A stretch of DNA of 64,000 nucleotides from Onchidella celtica (GCA_963931925.1 OZ007575.1:30003744-30067743), one strand, 5' to 3'; counted from the stretch's first letter, positions 1 to 51,207 are shown. Program-made: numbers and translations. Notes: generated by a model from the sequence alone, not told the origin.

Positions 1-14
1 AATGTTTAGTCTAC

Positions 15-39384
<39,370 letters not shown>

Positions 39385-39892
39385 ATGTCAACACAGCACA
39401 GAACCAGCCAAGAGAAAGACACCATTGACCAGCTTTTAAATGATATCACCCTCTTTACAAAATCTTTACCATCAGAGAAACTGAGATGTCTCCTAGCTGA
39501 AGTGTTGAAAATACAGAATGAAGGAAGCAGTCACAAATTGGTGGTTACCTCTGCCCACATAAGTGAATCTTGTAAGAGGAAGTCCAAGAACAAGAGTCAA
39601 GACATTTGCTATAGACTCAGTATAATTATTATGTCTTTCTTCATGGTCATCCTCTTGGGACAGCAACTGCTATCGCCAGCTGCACTTGCGGTGTTCGGCT
39701 CAGATGACGCGAATTATATTGTGGTACGCATTCTTGAAAGTCCTTTAATGCAATATATGCTGCCACAAGACTTGCAGGAAAACGTTGGGACTCAGAGCCA
39801 GACATCTTACTTTATGATGCTATACTGGTTGCGGTTGATGTTTGTGTCATCAGGTTATTTCCATCTGTTCGGGGAGAGGAATGTCACGAAAG
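39385..39892 (+). CDS. Membrane-protein gene, first coding exon (residues 1-169)
   Basis: The ATG follows an intron acceptor by 6 bp and opens MSTQHRTSQEKDTIDQLLND. It encodes the cytosolic N-terminus, the basic KRKSKNK stretch, the membrane segment LSIIIMSFFMVILLGQQLL and the start of the lumenal part. Donor GTAATT at 39893, leaves phase 1. 169 codons open in a long AT-rich region is good coding support. Confidence 0.85.
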
Positions 39893-42800
39893 GTAATTTT
39901 ATTAAATTTTAGGAGGAGGTGCCTTGCTGCTTTGGGAGAACCAAGATAGAGTCCATTACCACATAGGAATGGATGGATCCGTTGAATCAAAAACTTGAGA
40001 GCATCTTCATCACTAGGAAAGACCAAAAATCAATGGCATGGTCAATTTTGAGCTTTCAGTATTTTCTGACTGCATGACATCTCCTCTTATCTCTGGATAA
40101 ATATTTTCTCTCTGAGATGTTTCTAAATATGATTTTGATGCATTTGAAACATGTGGCATTTGAGAATTTCTTTTTAGTTTTTTTTCACTGTGTCATTTTT
40201 TTTCACATAAATCTCTAAATAGCTACACTGATGTTCAAATGTCATGAAATTTTGCATTCAGCCTACATATAGTATTGTTTCCGTATGAAAGTGACTTCCA
40301 CACTCCCAACTGACGACTGTTGTTTCAATATTTCAAAATGATCCATTTTCTCCTACAACACTTTTAAACATAATTTAACATTTATTATTATTGATTTATT
40401 CTGATCATTAATCAATTATGTACATACCCATGTAATAATATAATAATTTTTCTTTAAAAAATATTGAAAAATCCTGTAAAACTCAGCAAAGCACTGGAGA
40501 TTTCCAAAGGTTTTCTGATTTTATGTAAAACTTTGTTGCATGGCATGAATTAATGAAAAACTGGACAAATGGAGAACAGGATAAAAGAGCTTAGCATCAG
40601 TCAGTTTTATGACATACATGTACATGCATATTATAGCCTAATCACATCACAAAAAGTTGGGTCCACAAATCACATATAATGAGAAGATGCAGACTATTAT
40701 CTGTGTGCAATTATAATTACTAAATTATTTGCAGTCGATTAAGAGCTCTGTGACAGTACATGTAATTGGGGTGGATTTTCACAGAAAATGGTGTAGCATG
40801 CTGCTTTGTGAATCTACCCCTGCCTTACATGTACAGCCAAAACTGGACCATTTCAAGATGATTTGCTAATGATCAGAAGTTCTACAGAAAAAAACGGATG
40901 ATTTTGAAACATCACTCATCAGTCAAGTTGAATAAAGTTAAAATTGTATCATTTTTATTGCATTTTTTTTCATATAATGTTGTATTCTTTTGATTCAGCA
41001 AATTACATTATTTAACTTTTTTTTGCCTCTCATGTCACACTCAGGTCAGTGCTTTGTTTCCAATCCATTACAAGCTGTCTTCGGACCAACAGGGCCACCT
41101 GTCAACTGTGAAATTTGTTCAGAGGTACATCGTATCCTGTCAGTGAAATCTAGTGTCAGCAAAGAGTTGTTAACGAAGGGTGCTCTGTATTCATATCCGT
41201 TATTATTGCGGGTAAGGATGCATCTAACTTACATTTTTTACCAGTCTTGGTTTTCATGCATCTTTACTACAGTGCAACCTGCTCAAGCTGAAATTCAGGG
41301 GACCAAGAATTGTGTTTCCAATTAACAGTATTTTGGATAAAAAGTAAGAGGTCTTGCTAATTTTACTTCATTACTCCCCTTGGTGTACTGTATCCAACAA
41401 TCAATTTCCATTTTGTGTGTGTGAGTGAATGAGATGCGTCTTTAGGTACAGTAGCCTAGAAGTACAGACAAAGCATGGATGATTGTATCGACTATAATAT
41501 GAATTACCGGACAAGTACTGATACTGAATGTATTGCAGTCAATGCGACACCCATGACACTTTCCATACCCACGGAATGGTGCGAAGATCAGATGGTGGCT
41601 GGCTAAAAAAAAAAGTTTCTGGCGGCAGCGGTGCCTTTCTCTCTGATATCTTAGTAGGCCAGTTCAAAGACACTATGCCATTTCCCCTCCTCCCTCCCAA
41701 CCCCATCAAGTAGCCCTGTATAGTCATGCATGAAATTAATAAGGCAGGATTGCTTTATTGCACATCAAAAGCATTGAACTTTCAAGGCACCACTTATGAT
41801 GGAAGGTGAAAGAGAATCTTTCGATTAAAAGTAAAAGATTCTTCCATGATTTTCTTCACGTGTTAAGAGGCATAAACTTTATATGAGGAATATAGAAGGA
41901 ATATGGCGGGACCATAGAAATCTTTCACATAAAGACAAATTTCTTACTACCTGCTTTCGGTTTAAACAGGTTTCACTGTATTTTATTGGTCTATTTTCCT
42001 GGTTGTTGTTTTTTTTTTTTGTGGTCGTTTCTGTTGTTACTCTGGTTACAAGCTACCCTCTGTCCCATGCTACATTCTGGTGTTCACATGACTGGAATGT
42101 AAAACATGTACATGTATGTTTTTACTTTTCTCATTTTCAACATGCAGTCATCCCTTCTGTTTCCCATTCTTGAAAGAGCAGCCAGTTTTGTCTTTTCCTA
42201 TAAAACTAGAGTGCATATACCACATGTATTTTAATTAGCTTTTCTAAACTGTGGGTCGTAACTGTTTCAGAAACAAGGCATGAATGTTACCTTATTGCAA
42301 ATCCAGGACCAAGTGGCTCAGTTTTCATCTATCTTGGCACTGCATCATGAACACATGTGGTTCTCCTCAAATGTTGACTACATATCTGAAGTTCACGATT
42401 TGGCATCTAGGGATGTTATCTCCAGACTGGACAATGATTCATCTGTTCAGTTGATATGGTGAGATACTGTTGATTCATCGGGTCAAAATCTTCAACAATG
42501 TTATAGAAAGATTTTGCATTCTGGTGAAATCATCTCGAGGTCCACATGGTAAACTGTTGTAACTTGACCTTTTTTCAAAACTTGAGATATTTGGCATGCT
42601 TGTGTTTTTTAAGTTTGAGGTTACATTCTGGAAACTAAGAATTAAATAACATTTTTAAATATATTATAACTGTATGTACTAAGTGTGATAAAGAAATTTG
42701 TAAAGACCAAGTTATCACAAGTTACCACTTGGTCCTTGATCGGTGGAATCAGGATCGTTGGGGGCTGTCAGTGAAATTGCAGTCCAAAAAAGATCAGGAA

Positions 42801-45800
42801 CACTTTTAAACAGTGAGCACTTTTCTTGTTGTACTCTAATTTTACAAACCAGACAGTAATCATTTTTGTGTAGATGTTGTGAAACAGTGAACTTGGAATC
42901 ATGAGATGTTAGTATAGGGCGTGTCATACTTCAACCATTCTGTTGCGCTTTAACCAGCTGTTGCCTGTGTGACCAATTATTGACTGTGTGAATAGCACAG
43001 TCAAGTTGTCATGATAAAGCAAAAAAGATTTGGATGCCTGGTGTGAAGAAAAAGCAGGCAGTCTTTAAGTGTTCATTGGGTGCTAAGGCAGAACATTGTT
43101 GTCTACATGAGAAGTTAGTAGAAGAAAATATCAAGTGGTTTCAACAACTGACAATTTCACTATTAGAAATAAGGGCTAATTTTTATGATTTTTCTTTGTG
43201 AATCATAATCATCATGTATGCAAAACAACTTCCTGCAAAATACGGTGTATTGGAAAGATAGTAAAACTACTGAAATTGTATATGATATTATATGGATTAG
43301 TTTATGAGTATGTATCATAAAAACTGTGATTAATAAAAATACAGTTGAAACATTTGAGTGCATATTGAAACTGTATAGAGTAAGGCAGTGGACACAAGAA
43401 TGTTCTTTACCTTGCTTTTGTAGAAAACTTACAAGATTTTCATTAGGTGTTTTGCCTGACTAACAATGCATCCATTCATATATTTCCAAAGGACCAGTTA
43501 CAATTACAAGACCTCACATATTTTTAGAAAATTCATCAAAAGACCTAGTCCAATAGAACAAGACATCTGGAAGGGTATGTCTAGAGTAAGGAGCGTAATG
43601 ATTAATGGCAGGTATTCATTACCCCAGAACTTGGTAAGTATTGATGTCTGGCAAGCATGTGAAGAAAACACATTAATTATTCCTGAAAAGTGGCAGAAAA
43701 CAGCTGAATTATGAGTTCATCTTTCAAAGAATAAAAACCCTCAGCTAAGCGCATTGCACAAATAAAGGACTTTCTGACTTTGCTTCTGGAAAATGCTCAG
43801 ATGTCATCATGTGTAATGATTAGAAAATTTCTATTTAATTTGCATGCAATTTAGACAGAATCAAACTTTACATGTGATAAACTCACTACATGTTTATAAA
43901 TTTAGGACCCAGGCAGACTGCTCTTTCTTTAACCTTTTCCGTACGTCGCTATTTTCCCTGCGGTCCGTACGTCGTGGTAAATTTTGTTACCAGACTGTCC
44001 CGTATAGAGAAAAATGCAGGTTATGCCTATCCGTACGTCCTGGGAACAATTGTTACCACACTGAGACAAGTGTAGAATAACACGCTTTCAGTCGGTCTGT
44101 CCCTCGAGGTCACAAATACTATCCAATGCAGCATTCATGGGGACTCTAGAGACCACTTTTTGTCAAAAGAAACGTTCTGTGGGATGTTTATTCTCTAAAT
44201 TTATAATTATATCACAGTGGGCCGACCACCATGATTCTTACTCTTACTCTTAGTCTTAGCCAGGGCGCTAGAATATGGTGCTCGCCTATAGTTTTCTTTC
44301 AGCTTCAACCTGAATGGAAACAAGGTGTGTAATTGTAGTATGTAATTGCACAATGATGATTATACTCGTGTGAATTTCAAACGATGCTCTGTAATGTCCT
44401 CCACCCCACCTCCACGTGCAACAATCAGGTAAGTTTTTAAGGGGAGGAGCGGCTCAAAATATTGACCACTGGGACTAGATCTAGACAAAATTGGGAAACA
44501 ATTTCAATTCCCAATTTCTCCATAACTAGCAGACAGATTGCCCCCAAATTTTGCACATATGTACTTGGATGTGTGTTCTTTGATATTACAATGGCCAATT
44601 TGGGTTATTTGTGATATTTTTTGCGAGCTAGAGCAATTAGAAAGCCCTTAGGGCCCTTTGGTTTTAACGCATTTTCACAATTTCAGTTCTTAATTTCTCC
44701 ATAGCTAGCGAACAGATTGCCCTCAAAATTTGCACATGTGTCATTGAATATATATACTTTGATGTTATAACGGCCGATTTGGGTCATATGTGATATTTTT
44801 TCAGACAGAGTAATTTGAAAACTGTGTTGTCAGATAAAAATGAAACCTACTACTTCAACGTTGGAATATGACCAATTGGATAAATTTATTGGAAATATGG
44901 CGTTGTAACTCTCTTTGCATACCTATTCTTAACTTGTATGCAAAATTTGAGCTCATTGCAGCCGATGTTTTTCACAGAATTATTAATTTAAAAATGTAAT
45001 GAAAATTCAATATGGCCGCCGTTACCATAGCAACCGCAAAGTTAAAAAAAAATTGAATACATTTTTCAAATCACATTTTCATTCTTCTGATTCATTACCA
45101 CAAATTTTATGGAAGTTTATTAACAACTAGGGAAAATAGAATTTTTAGCCGCTCCTCCCCTTAAGGTAGCTTTCTGCCAGTACAGGAAAAGCCTTGCAGA
45201 TGCTTATTTTTTTCAATAAGAGTCAAATGGTGAAATCAAAGTGCAATGATTCCCAGAAATGCAAACGTTTCTGATTTGGGTGCTAATGATTACAAGTGAT
45301 GTTTTCGGGAACAAAAATACATACAAATTATCAAAATTAAAATAATGAGCAGTAAATAATTAACATTCCTGTCGATGTCCACACGTTGGACGTTCAACCA
45401 TTGACTTATGGTTGAGGAAACTGTTCTTCAGGCTTTTCAGAATTGAGTGGGAAACATAACAAAATGTAGGACGCGAGGACCATTGAAATGACTTGCCATT
45501 TCCAATGACGGGCCTCAAAATGGGTGACTGTGAAAGAATTTCTTGATTTCTTCCTGTAATCTTCAGCAACAGCCTCACATGCGTGTTACATGTTGTTCCT
45601 TCTGACATTGAATAGCACTAGCTGAAGCTCTATCAACTTTCATGACCATCTTGTCAGCACTACACATTTTCGTCACTATGTGCCACTCACTGTCCCACTC
45701 GCCAGTTAATATCTGTGCATTTATAATTATGGCTTCGCATTCAAGTCAGTTCGTCAACACTCACTTGGTCGTGCGAGGCTGTGCTCACTACCGACAGTGC

Positions 45801-48800
45801 TCTATAAATAGCTTCAGGCATCATTTTCTAACTGTTCCCTCAAAACCTTGGAAAAGACAGGATTTACATACTGTGTTTTATCAAACAATACACTTTTCGT
45901 CGGAGCAGAAATGAAAACCAAGTTCATACGTGGTCGATTTCGATTATCTGATATTTTATATAAAGGGGGTAAAGTAATATATAAAATGAAGAGACTTGCA
46001 TATTTTGTTACATAATGGGGCCATAAAATTAACAATACACTGAGAAATAATCATCTGTTCATATTACAGACATTTCTATAGGTACTGTCCGTATAAAACT
46101 AAGACCCAAATCAAAAACTAAACACATCAATGTTACCAGAATGTTGCCCAGTCGATATTGAGGCTTGGAAATCGCCCATAAAGATGACCCGGTTACAGAT
46201 TACAACAAAGAGACACAGTTTACTGCAACCAAAGAAGTTACATACCCGATGTTAAGGTTTTTCTCACTTTCATTTTTTTTTCACAACAAAGAATGAGAGG
46301 TTTGGTCGTCCGATGCCACCGTACGTTATTTTTAGCGCCCCATATAACACATACCACTGAAGTTTGACCTCCTCAAAAACCATTTCAGGAGGGGTTTGGT
46401 GGGTGGAACAGTGGGGTCATGTCTTCAACTTGTGTTCCCCTTTATACATTTATGTTGGGGGAAACCTGATGTCGACAGCGCAATTGTTTCACTCTTTACA
46501 GTATCTGCTGCATGGGAACATTTTTTACCACGACGTACGGACGTGTTGGATTTAGTAAATCTCTTCTTTGCTAGTCTGGTAATTTTTGTTCCCACGACGT
46601 ACTGTAAGGGGTACCGAAAAGTAAGAGTAAATAAAAACCGCTGAAACAAACAAACATTCACTTCTATAGCACCAGACGAATCCTCTGATGAAACTTGAAG
46701 AATACATGGAGTTTCAGTACCGTGCTGTCAAATGTGTATTTTATATTGAATTTTAAAGAGGGCTGTGGGAACATTTCTTCCCACGACGTACGGAAAAGGT
46801 TAACAAATTTGATTCAACTGACAAGCAATGTTAGTTATTACACAAAACATTCAGGCAAGACATCATGTTGTAAAAAATTTGGAAATTTTGATCATACTGA
46901 AGGGAACAGATATTATCATAACATCAATTGTTGCCATTTCCATTTCATTACTAAGTTGCAGTACAGCCGCATCAATTTAAAAAAAAATATTTTTTTTCAA
47001 TTTTAGAGCATGGGTGGACAGGGATACGAATCTAACTTCCATTCTTGAATCTGTTGGAAACCAGTACATGTATTTTATATTGAAACCTGAGAACAAAGGC
47101 TTGAGAAAAAAGTCAAAATGATGAAGTCAGCTCTTCGAAAGCACCGACTTGATGTAATACATGATCATGTATTCAAATTGCTAGAGAAGTTTGGATTTTG
47201 GTATGATCTTAATGACCCTTTCCCCGGAAATTTTGAATGATTCAAATAATTTGTATAGATTTGGACTTTATGTAAAAATATGTCTGTGGCCTCAAGTCTA
47301 CATACACATACTGTCACTATTATCAGATGTGATTCATCTCTGGTGCTGTCACACCTCAAATTCAAGGAATGTTTTTCATACCACTTATCTTGAAGCCTGA
47401 ATGTATTTAATTCCATGCTATCATATTTATAAGTATTTTGGACATTTGCAGACAGTAAATAGGCAGTCACAATCAACAGTAGCATACTATAGCCAGGGTT
47501 TGGGGTCCAGGATTCTATTTCTGACCCCTAAAGATGATTGCTCATCTTTCTGTCAGACCTTGACTACACAACTACAGCCAAGTGATATACGTGAGTTCTT
47601 CTCCTCAAATTTCTTAGCTTTATTGTGGTGGTAAAGTTACCATCCAATTTGTTTTGCCATTGGATTTGTAATACATGTACATATACAGTAGACAACGGTT
47701 AAACCGAAACTGGCGGGACCAAGGGTTTGTTTTCGGTTTAGAAAGCGTTTCGATTTAGGGGCTTGAAAAACACCAATTTCAACAGAGATAGCCAAAAATC
47801 TCTATCAAAGAGGACAATAAGTGCACAGGCAAAAAAGACTCAATAGACCTCGCTTGCCCTGTGCTCTTGACTGAGAATGAGGACGGGGAATTGCTCAGCC
47901 TAGATACATGAAGCATGGATATGCAGGTGAATGTGGGACTAACTCTCGGAGTAGAGAGACATGAGTGTGGACGACAGTACAAAACTACCGTCCTGCTAAT
48001 CTCATTCCCGTTACCGTACACGATGCCATGAACTTCACTATCCGCGGTCACCAGTCCTGTCTTTCTGACGTCATACATTTTACATGAAAGGTCACCCGAG
48101 ATGCATCAAAAGTCTTATCTGGTGCTGTCTGATTTTGGACCAGAAAGGTTATAAATGTAGGCTTCCCTCCCTTTCCCCTATTCTTGTAGTGCTGCCGCGC
48201 ATGTAGGCCTATACTACCAGGCAGGACGAAGCATTCTGTGCTTGAGGTTTGGGGGTGGGGGGCGGGGGGGGGGGGGGGGGGGTACAATAACTTGACTCGG
48301 CTTATGGTATATCAGAGTAGAGTAGGATTTGTATTATTTATACATGTACACAGTTATTAACTTATTGTAGAAACATTCAGCTGATTGTTTTGTGTGGTGA
48401 GTGAATGATCAGTTCTTACTTCAACTAACCCTCAAGCAAGCGCGATTACAAAAATGCTTATTATATCGCAGTTTTACTCTTACACATAAAAAGCAGTGAA
48501 CAGTTGTTGTGTGGTCATGCGACAAGACGTGTATACATTTTTGCATAGAGTAACATTAAACAGTGGAGTCAGTCTAAAGTGAACTCTCTCAGATCGAAAA
48601 CTTAGTTTAAACAAATTTAATTCTTGTGCTTCCCATTCATTCCCTCTATTAGCAATTTATCAGTGATAAATACTGGATTAAATGAAATACACACATGTAA
48701 CCAGACCCAATTTCGCGCACTATGCAGCTCTGTTGCCACATTTGCCGTAATGTAAGAGGTCAATGGACAGTGCAAACCACAGACTTATAAACACACTGTG

Positions 48801-49758
48801 ATAGGTTAAATTACACTTCCCCTTTCTTTATATATTTGCCCCAAAGGCTGGCTTTAGTAATAGGTGCGTGGCCTATCACTATTACCAATCCCACAATCGT
48901 TTCTTTGTTGAGAGAACCGACACTGCCACAGGCCTACAACCATTTTCTTTCAGTTCAGTACCATACACTTGATACACATCTTGCAGACTGCACTAACAAT
49001 TAGTAACATGATTTGCTGACCATTGACCACTCAGAGCCATGGTTCACAATGTCACTTTCGTTTGCACACAAAAACAAACCCACCAAATTATAAAACAAAA
49101 AACCCATACAGCTGGGCTCCTTCCAGATGCAAGTGGATGGAAGAAATCATCCAATTTGGAGATTTTTAATCATAAACTAAAAAAAACATCATCTATCCTC
49201 ACAGTGTTTCCAATAGGTGGTAGAAAAAGAGAGAGATCGTCATGAATGACAGAGTCGGGGAGAGAGTGAGTGAGAGAGAGAGAGAGAGAGAGGAAGAGAG
49301 TCATGTAAGGCACATTGAGCATTGTTAATGGAAATGTGCCATACAAATGTACTGTATTATTATTACATGTACATTGTATTATTATTATTATGTCCACATA
49401 TAATGAAATAGATAAGGCAGCTAATCACTCCATAATAATGACTAAATGACTTAAATATTATAATGCTTCTCACGAAAATGATTAAAATGAACCTTAGCAG
49501 ATATCTCTCGTCCCTTGCAAGTTGCATGTTCACTTGACGTGGACTCGACTGTGTAAATACTCTGAAGCTGATTAACACTTGATCAGGTGAAATCTTACAC
49601 AGTACGTTTGTGCTCATGTATCTAATTTCTGAACAGACAACTGATATCCCATAATTTTTCTTCTTGCAGTTGTATTCAATGATCAAGTGTGGGACACCTT
49701 CACTGTACCAAGTGGGAATTCTACCAGCATCACATTTATTTCCCAGATTGTTCTGTGA
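39385..49758 (+). CDS. Predicted type II membrane protein with cupin/JmjC-like C-terminal resemblance
   Basis: Clear coding exons: 39385-39892, 41045-41211, 42271-42458 and 43492-43633 (phase-consistent, 335 codons), then 47452-47590 and 49670-49758 (phase-consistent, ending in a stop). A likely exon near 47007 joins them but its phase does not fit. The N-terminal 75 residues are polar with a basic stretch (KRKSKNK), followed by one hydrophobic segment (about residues 78-96) that suggests a type II anchor. A lumenal CEIC motif lies at 191-194. The end (SRILFLTPKDDCSSFCQTL, then W and SITFISQ) resembles the last strands of membrane-tethered cupin/JmjC-like hydroxylase relatives, but no HxD iron-binding motif is seen. 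Enzyme activity is therefore doubtful and the function unknown. Confidence 0.7.
39893..41044. other. Intron of the membrane-protein gene
   Basis: AT-rich intron of 1.15 kb; nothing else recognised. Confidence 0.8.
41045..41211 (+). CDS. Membrane-protein gene, coding exon 2 (residues 170-225)
   Basis: Encodes GQCFVSNPLQAVFGPTGPPV then NCEICSEVHRIL through LYSYPLLLR. Three cysteines (172, 191, 194) could form disulfides in the lumen. Acceptor CACTCAG, donor GTAAGG. 1+167 nt, phase 1 to 0. Confidence 0.8.
41270..41978. mobile_element. pogo-like MITE with TA target sites, 709 bp
   Basis: TA flanks both ends (41268-41269, 41979-41980). Terminal inverted repeats of about 25 bp with a few mismatches start CAGTGCAACCTGCTCAAGCT on the left and CAGTGAAACCTGTTTAAACC read inward from the right. 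CAGT starts and TA duplication are typical of pogo/Tigger members of the Tc1/mariner group. No transposase frame. Confidence 0.75.
42271..42458 (+). CDS. Membrane-protein gene, coding exon 3 (residues 226-287)
   Basis: Encodes KQGMNVTLLQIQDQVAQFSS through NDSSVQLI, with potential N-glycosylation sites (NVT, NDS). Acceptor CTGTTTCAG, donor GTGAGA. Leaves phase 2 with TG, completed to Trp by the next exon. Confidence 0.8.
42459..43491. other. Intron of the membrane-protein gene
   Basis: About 1 kb, AT-rich, no feature recognised. Confidence 0.8.
43492..43633 (+). CDS. Membrane-protein gene, coding exon 4 (residues 288-335)
   Basis: Completes Trp288 and encodes TSYNYKTSHIFRKFIKRPSP through NGRYSLPQNL. 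The FRKFIKRP stretch resembles the arginine/proline-rich element found before the metal-binding strand in cupin/JmjC-like relatives. Donor GTAAGT, phase 0. Confidence 0.75.
43933..46799. mobile_element. TTAA-bounded TIR element, 2867 bp, with mirrored CGTACG arrays
   Basis: TTAA at 43929-43932 and 46800-46803. Exact 16-bp inverted ends CCTTTTCCGTACGTCG. Three copies of a CCGTACGTC(G/C) motif lie in the left end (43939, 43965, 44031), and three inverted CGACGTAC copies in the right end (46531, 46595, 46784), each next to a GGTAACAA-type sequence. This looks like a set of transposase-binding sites. The interior has no long frame, so it is non-autonomous. It sits in an intron of the membrane-protein gene and hosts a second element (44441-45160). 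Confidence 0.85.
44441..45160. mobile_element. Nested TTAA-bounded TIR element, 720 bp
   Basis: TTAA at 44437-44440 and 45161-45164. Ends are exact inverted repeats GGGGAGGAGCGGCT. The interior has two diverged copies of a segment with AATTTCTCCATA(A/G)CTAGC, about 200 bp apart. It lies wholly inside the larger TTAA element, so it arrived later. It shares no end sequence with its host, so it is a different family. Confidence 0.8.
47007..47121 (+). CDS. Probable coding exon of the membrane-protein gene, phase unresolved
   Basis: After the acceptor TTTTAG at 47001-47006, the frame from 47008 reads AWVDRDTNLTSILESVGNQY then MYFILKPENKGL and stops at 47119. It looks coding, but exon 4 leaves phase 0, which does not fit this frame. 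A further coding-like stretch (MMKSALRKHRLD onward, 47118 to about 47227) lies in the -1 frame. A small exon may be missing between 43634 and 47006, or there is a sequence error. No strong donor was identified. Confidence 0.4.
47452..47590 (+). CDS. Membrane-protein gene, penultimate exon
   Basis: Encodes TVNRQSQSTVAYYSQGLGSR then ILFLTPKDDCSSFCQTL through LQPSDI. Acceptor TTTGCAG, donor GTGAGT, leaves phase 1. Only one frame is open. The pattern hydrophobic strand, then LxPxxxCxxxC, then L..PSDI resembles the late beta strands of cupin/JmjC-like proteins. Confidence 0.75.
47591..49669. other. Last intron of the membrane-protein gene
   Basis: Holds a possible single pogo-like end at 47686-47770 (after TA, CAGTAGACAACGGTTAAACC) for which no right end was found, a 19-base poly(G) run (48264-48282) and a (GA)n tract at 49259-49300. 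No gene recognised. Confidence 0.6.
49259..49300. repeat. (GA)n microsatellite
   Basis: GAGTGAGTGAGAGAGAGAGA run. The reverse-strand frame through it is Ser/Leu low-complexity. Confidence 0.85.
49670..49758 (+). CDS. Membrane-protein gene, last exon and stop
   Basis: After the acceptor TTCTTCTTGCAG it encodes LVFNDQVWDTFTVPSGNSTS then ITFISQIVL and stops with TGA. Its entry phase matches the preceding exon. No AATAAA was found in the next few hundred bases. Confidence 0.75.
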
Positions 49759-50428
49759 ATAGGCCTACATGTAGTCGCCTACTCTTGGTCATGCCCCGAG
49801 TCAACAACCAGCAGTCTTAAAAGGGCTGGTGAAAATGAAGCTGCTGAGGCTGAAGTTTGTAGAATTTCTAAATTTGTGGCATTTCTTTTTTAGGGTTCAT
49901 GTATAATGTATTAGTAGCCTACTATTGATACAATTTCAATATTTTTGATGTATGGTGTTAGTTTTTGCAATTTCCTGTTATTTTTGTTTGGCATCGACTT
50001 TTCAGTACAAGTTTCTTCTTCCTTTTTTACATTTGCTGGTATTTTCATCTTTCTGCAGTTTGATACTATGGGGGGGGGGGGGGGGGTGGGTGTGTCCTGA
50101 AGGCTGTTTTGTTATAATGAGAAATAGACAATTTTAACTATCAAGTATCATAATCGAATTCAGGATGTCTGAATTAGCAGGGAAAAAAAACGTTCAAAAA
50201 ATTGTTTGTCATATGGTTGCCATGGAAACGCTGCCATCTTGAATTTTAGTCCCCAAAAAGTGTCAACTTCGTTACAGTATAGGCTTCGCCAAATTTTACT
50301 GGATGTACATGTATTCGAAACTTCTCTTATTAAGTTATATCTTATTCAGTCCAATTAAAAACTTTATACAGTAGGGAATTTTGATATCTCGTATGTGTAC
50401 AGATCTTTTGTTATGAATTTTTGAAAAC
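49759..50428. other. Downstream flank of the membrane-protein gene
   Basis: No gene recognised. Contains a 17-base poly(G) run (50070-50086). Confidence 0.7.
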
Positions 50429-50430
50429 TA

Positions 50431-51205
50431 CAGTAAAACCTCATTATACCGCCAAGTAAAGGGCAAACAGAAAATTGGCGGTATAACGAGAATGGCGGTA
50501 CAACGAAAATACCATGTAGAACAAGGTAAATAAGTAATTTTCCAACATTGGATTGGCTAACAAAGTAACATGTCGAAAACATTGCAGTTATCTCCCTTAT
50601 CTCTCCACTGGCCATAAACCGCCGTTGTCATTTTGAAGTTTACATTGCTTGCATTTGTATTTTTTTGTTGTTGTTTTTTGTGTTTATGTGTGTTGGAGTT
50701 TATTTATTCAGGAAATCGCACCTTAAGAGTAAAAGTATTATGTATTGCGACATGACAAATAATTCTACATTACAATTCAGCAACAAACGTGTGTTGTTTG
50801 TGTCGTACCCCGCGACCAGTATGAACCAGTTGAAGCATCACCTCGCGCACGCTTAAGTTCGTTCGCAAACTCTCTATTGAACTGTGACCCGTCTTTCCCA
50901 CAGCATGCCCCATCAGTAGGCCTATCAGGACTTCAAAAGCGAAGACTGTAGTAGGATTGGTGTTTGAGTATGTGATGTTCCGTCTGTGTTAGCTGGATTT
51001 AGGTAAAGGTGGGGAGTGGGGGGTTAAATTTACGTTGGCGCTATAACGAGCAATATTTACTATACTCAAGTTATGAATGTAGCAGTCAAAACTGTTGGCG
51101 GATGGCGGTATAATGGGATTTTTAGTGACTTTGTATAGGTGTCAGATCCGTTCCACGGCGAAAAGCTGGCAGTATAACGGGGGGCGGTATAGCGAGGTTT
51201 TACTG
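50431..51205. mobile_element. pogo-like MITE with TA target sites, 775 bp
   Basis: TA on both sides (50429-50430, 51206-51207). The 23-bp inverted ends differ at two positions: CAGTAAAACCTCATTATACC on the left, CAGTAAAACCTCGCTATACC read from the right. The GGCGGTATAAC motif recurs just inside both ends. No transposase frame. Confidence 0.9.
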
Positions 51206-51207
51206 TA

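Noticed and set aside
45360-45914. Open frames inside the 2.9-kb TTAA element, considered as transposase remnants
   Set aside because: No DDD-type motif or cysteine-rich domain of piggyBac transposases could be seen on either strand.
47686-47770. Complete pogo-like element starting CAGTAGACAACGGTT
   Set aside because: A convincing left end after TA, but no matching right end was found downstream.
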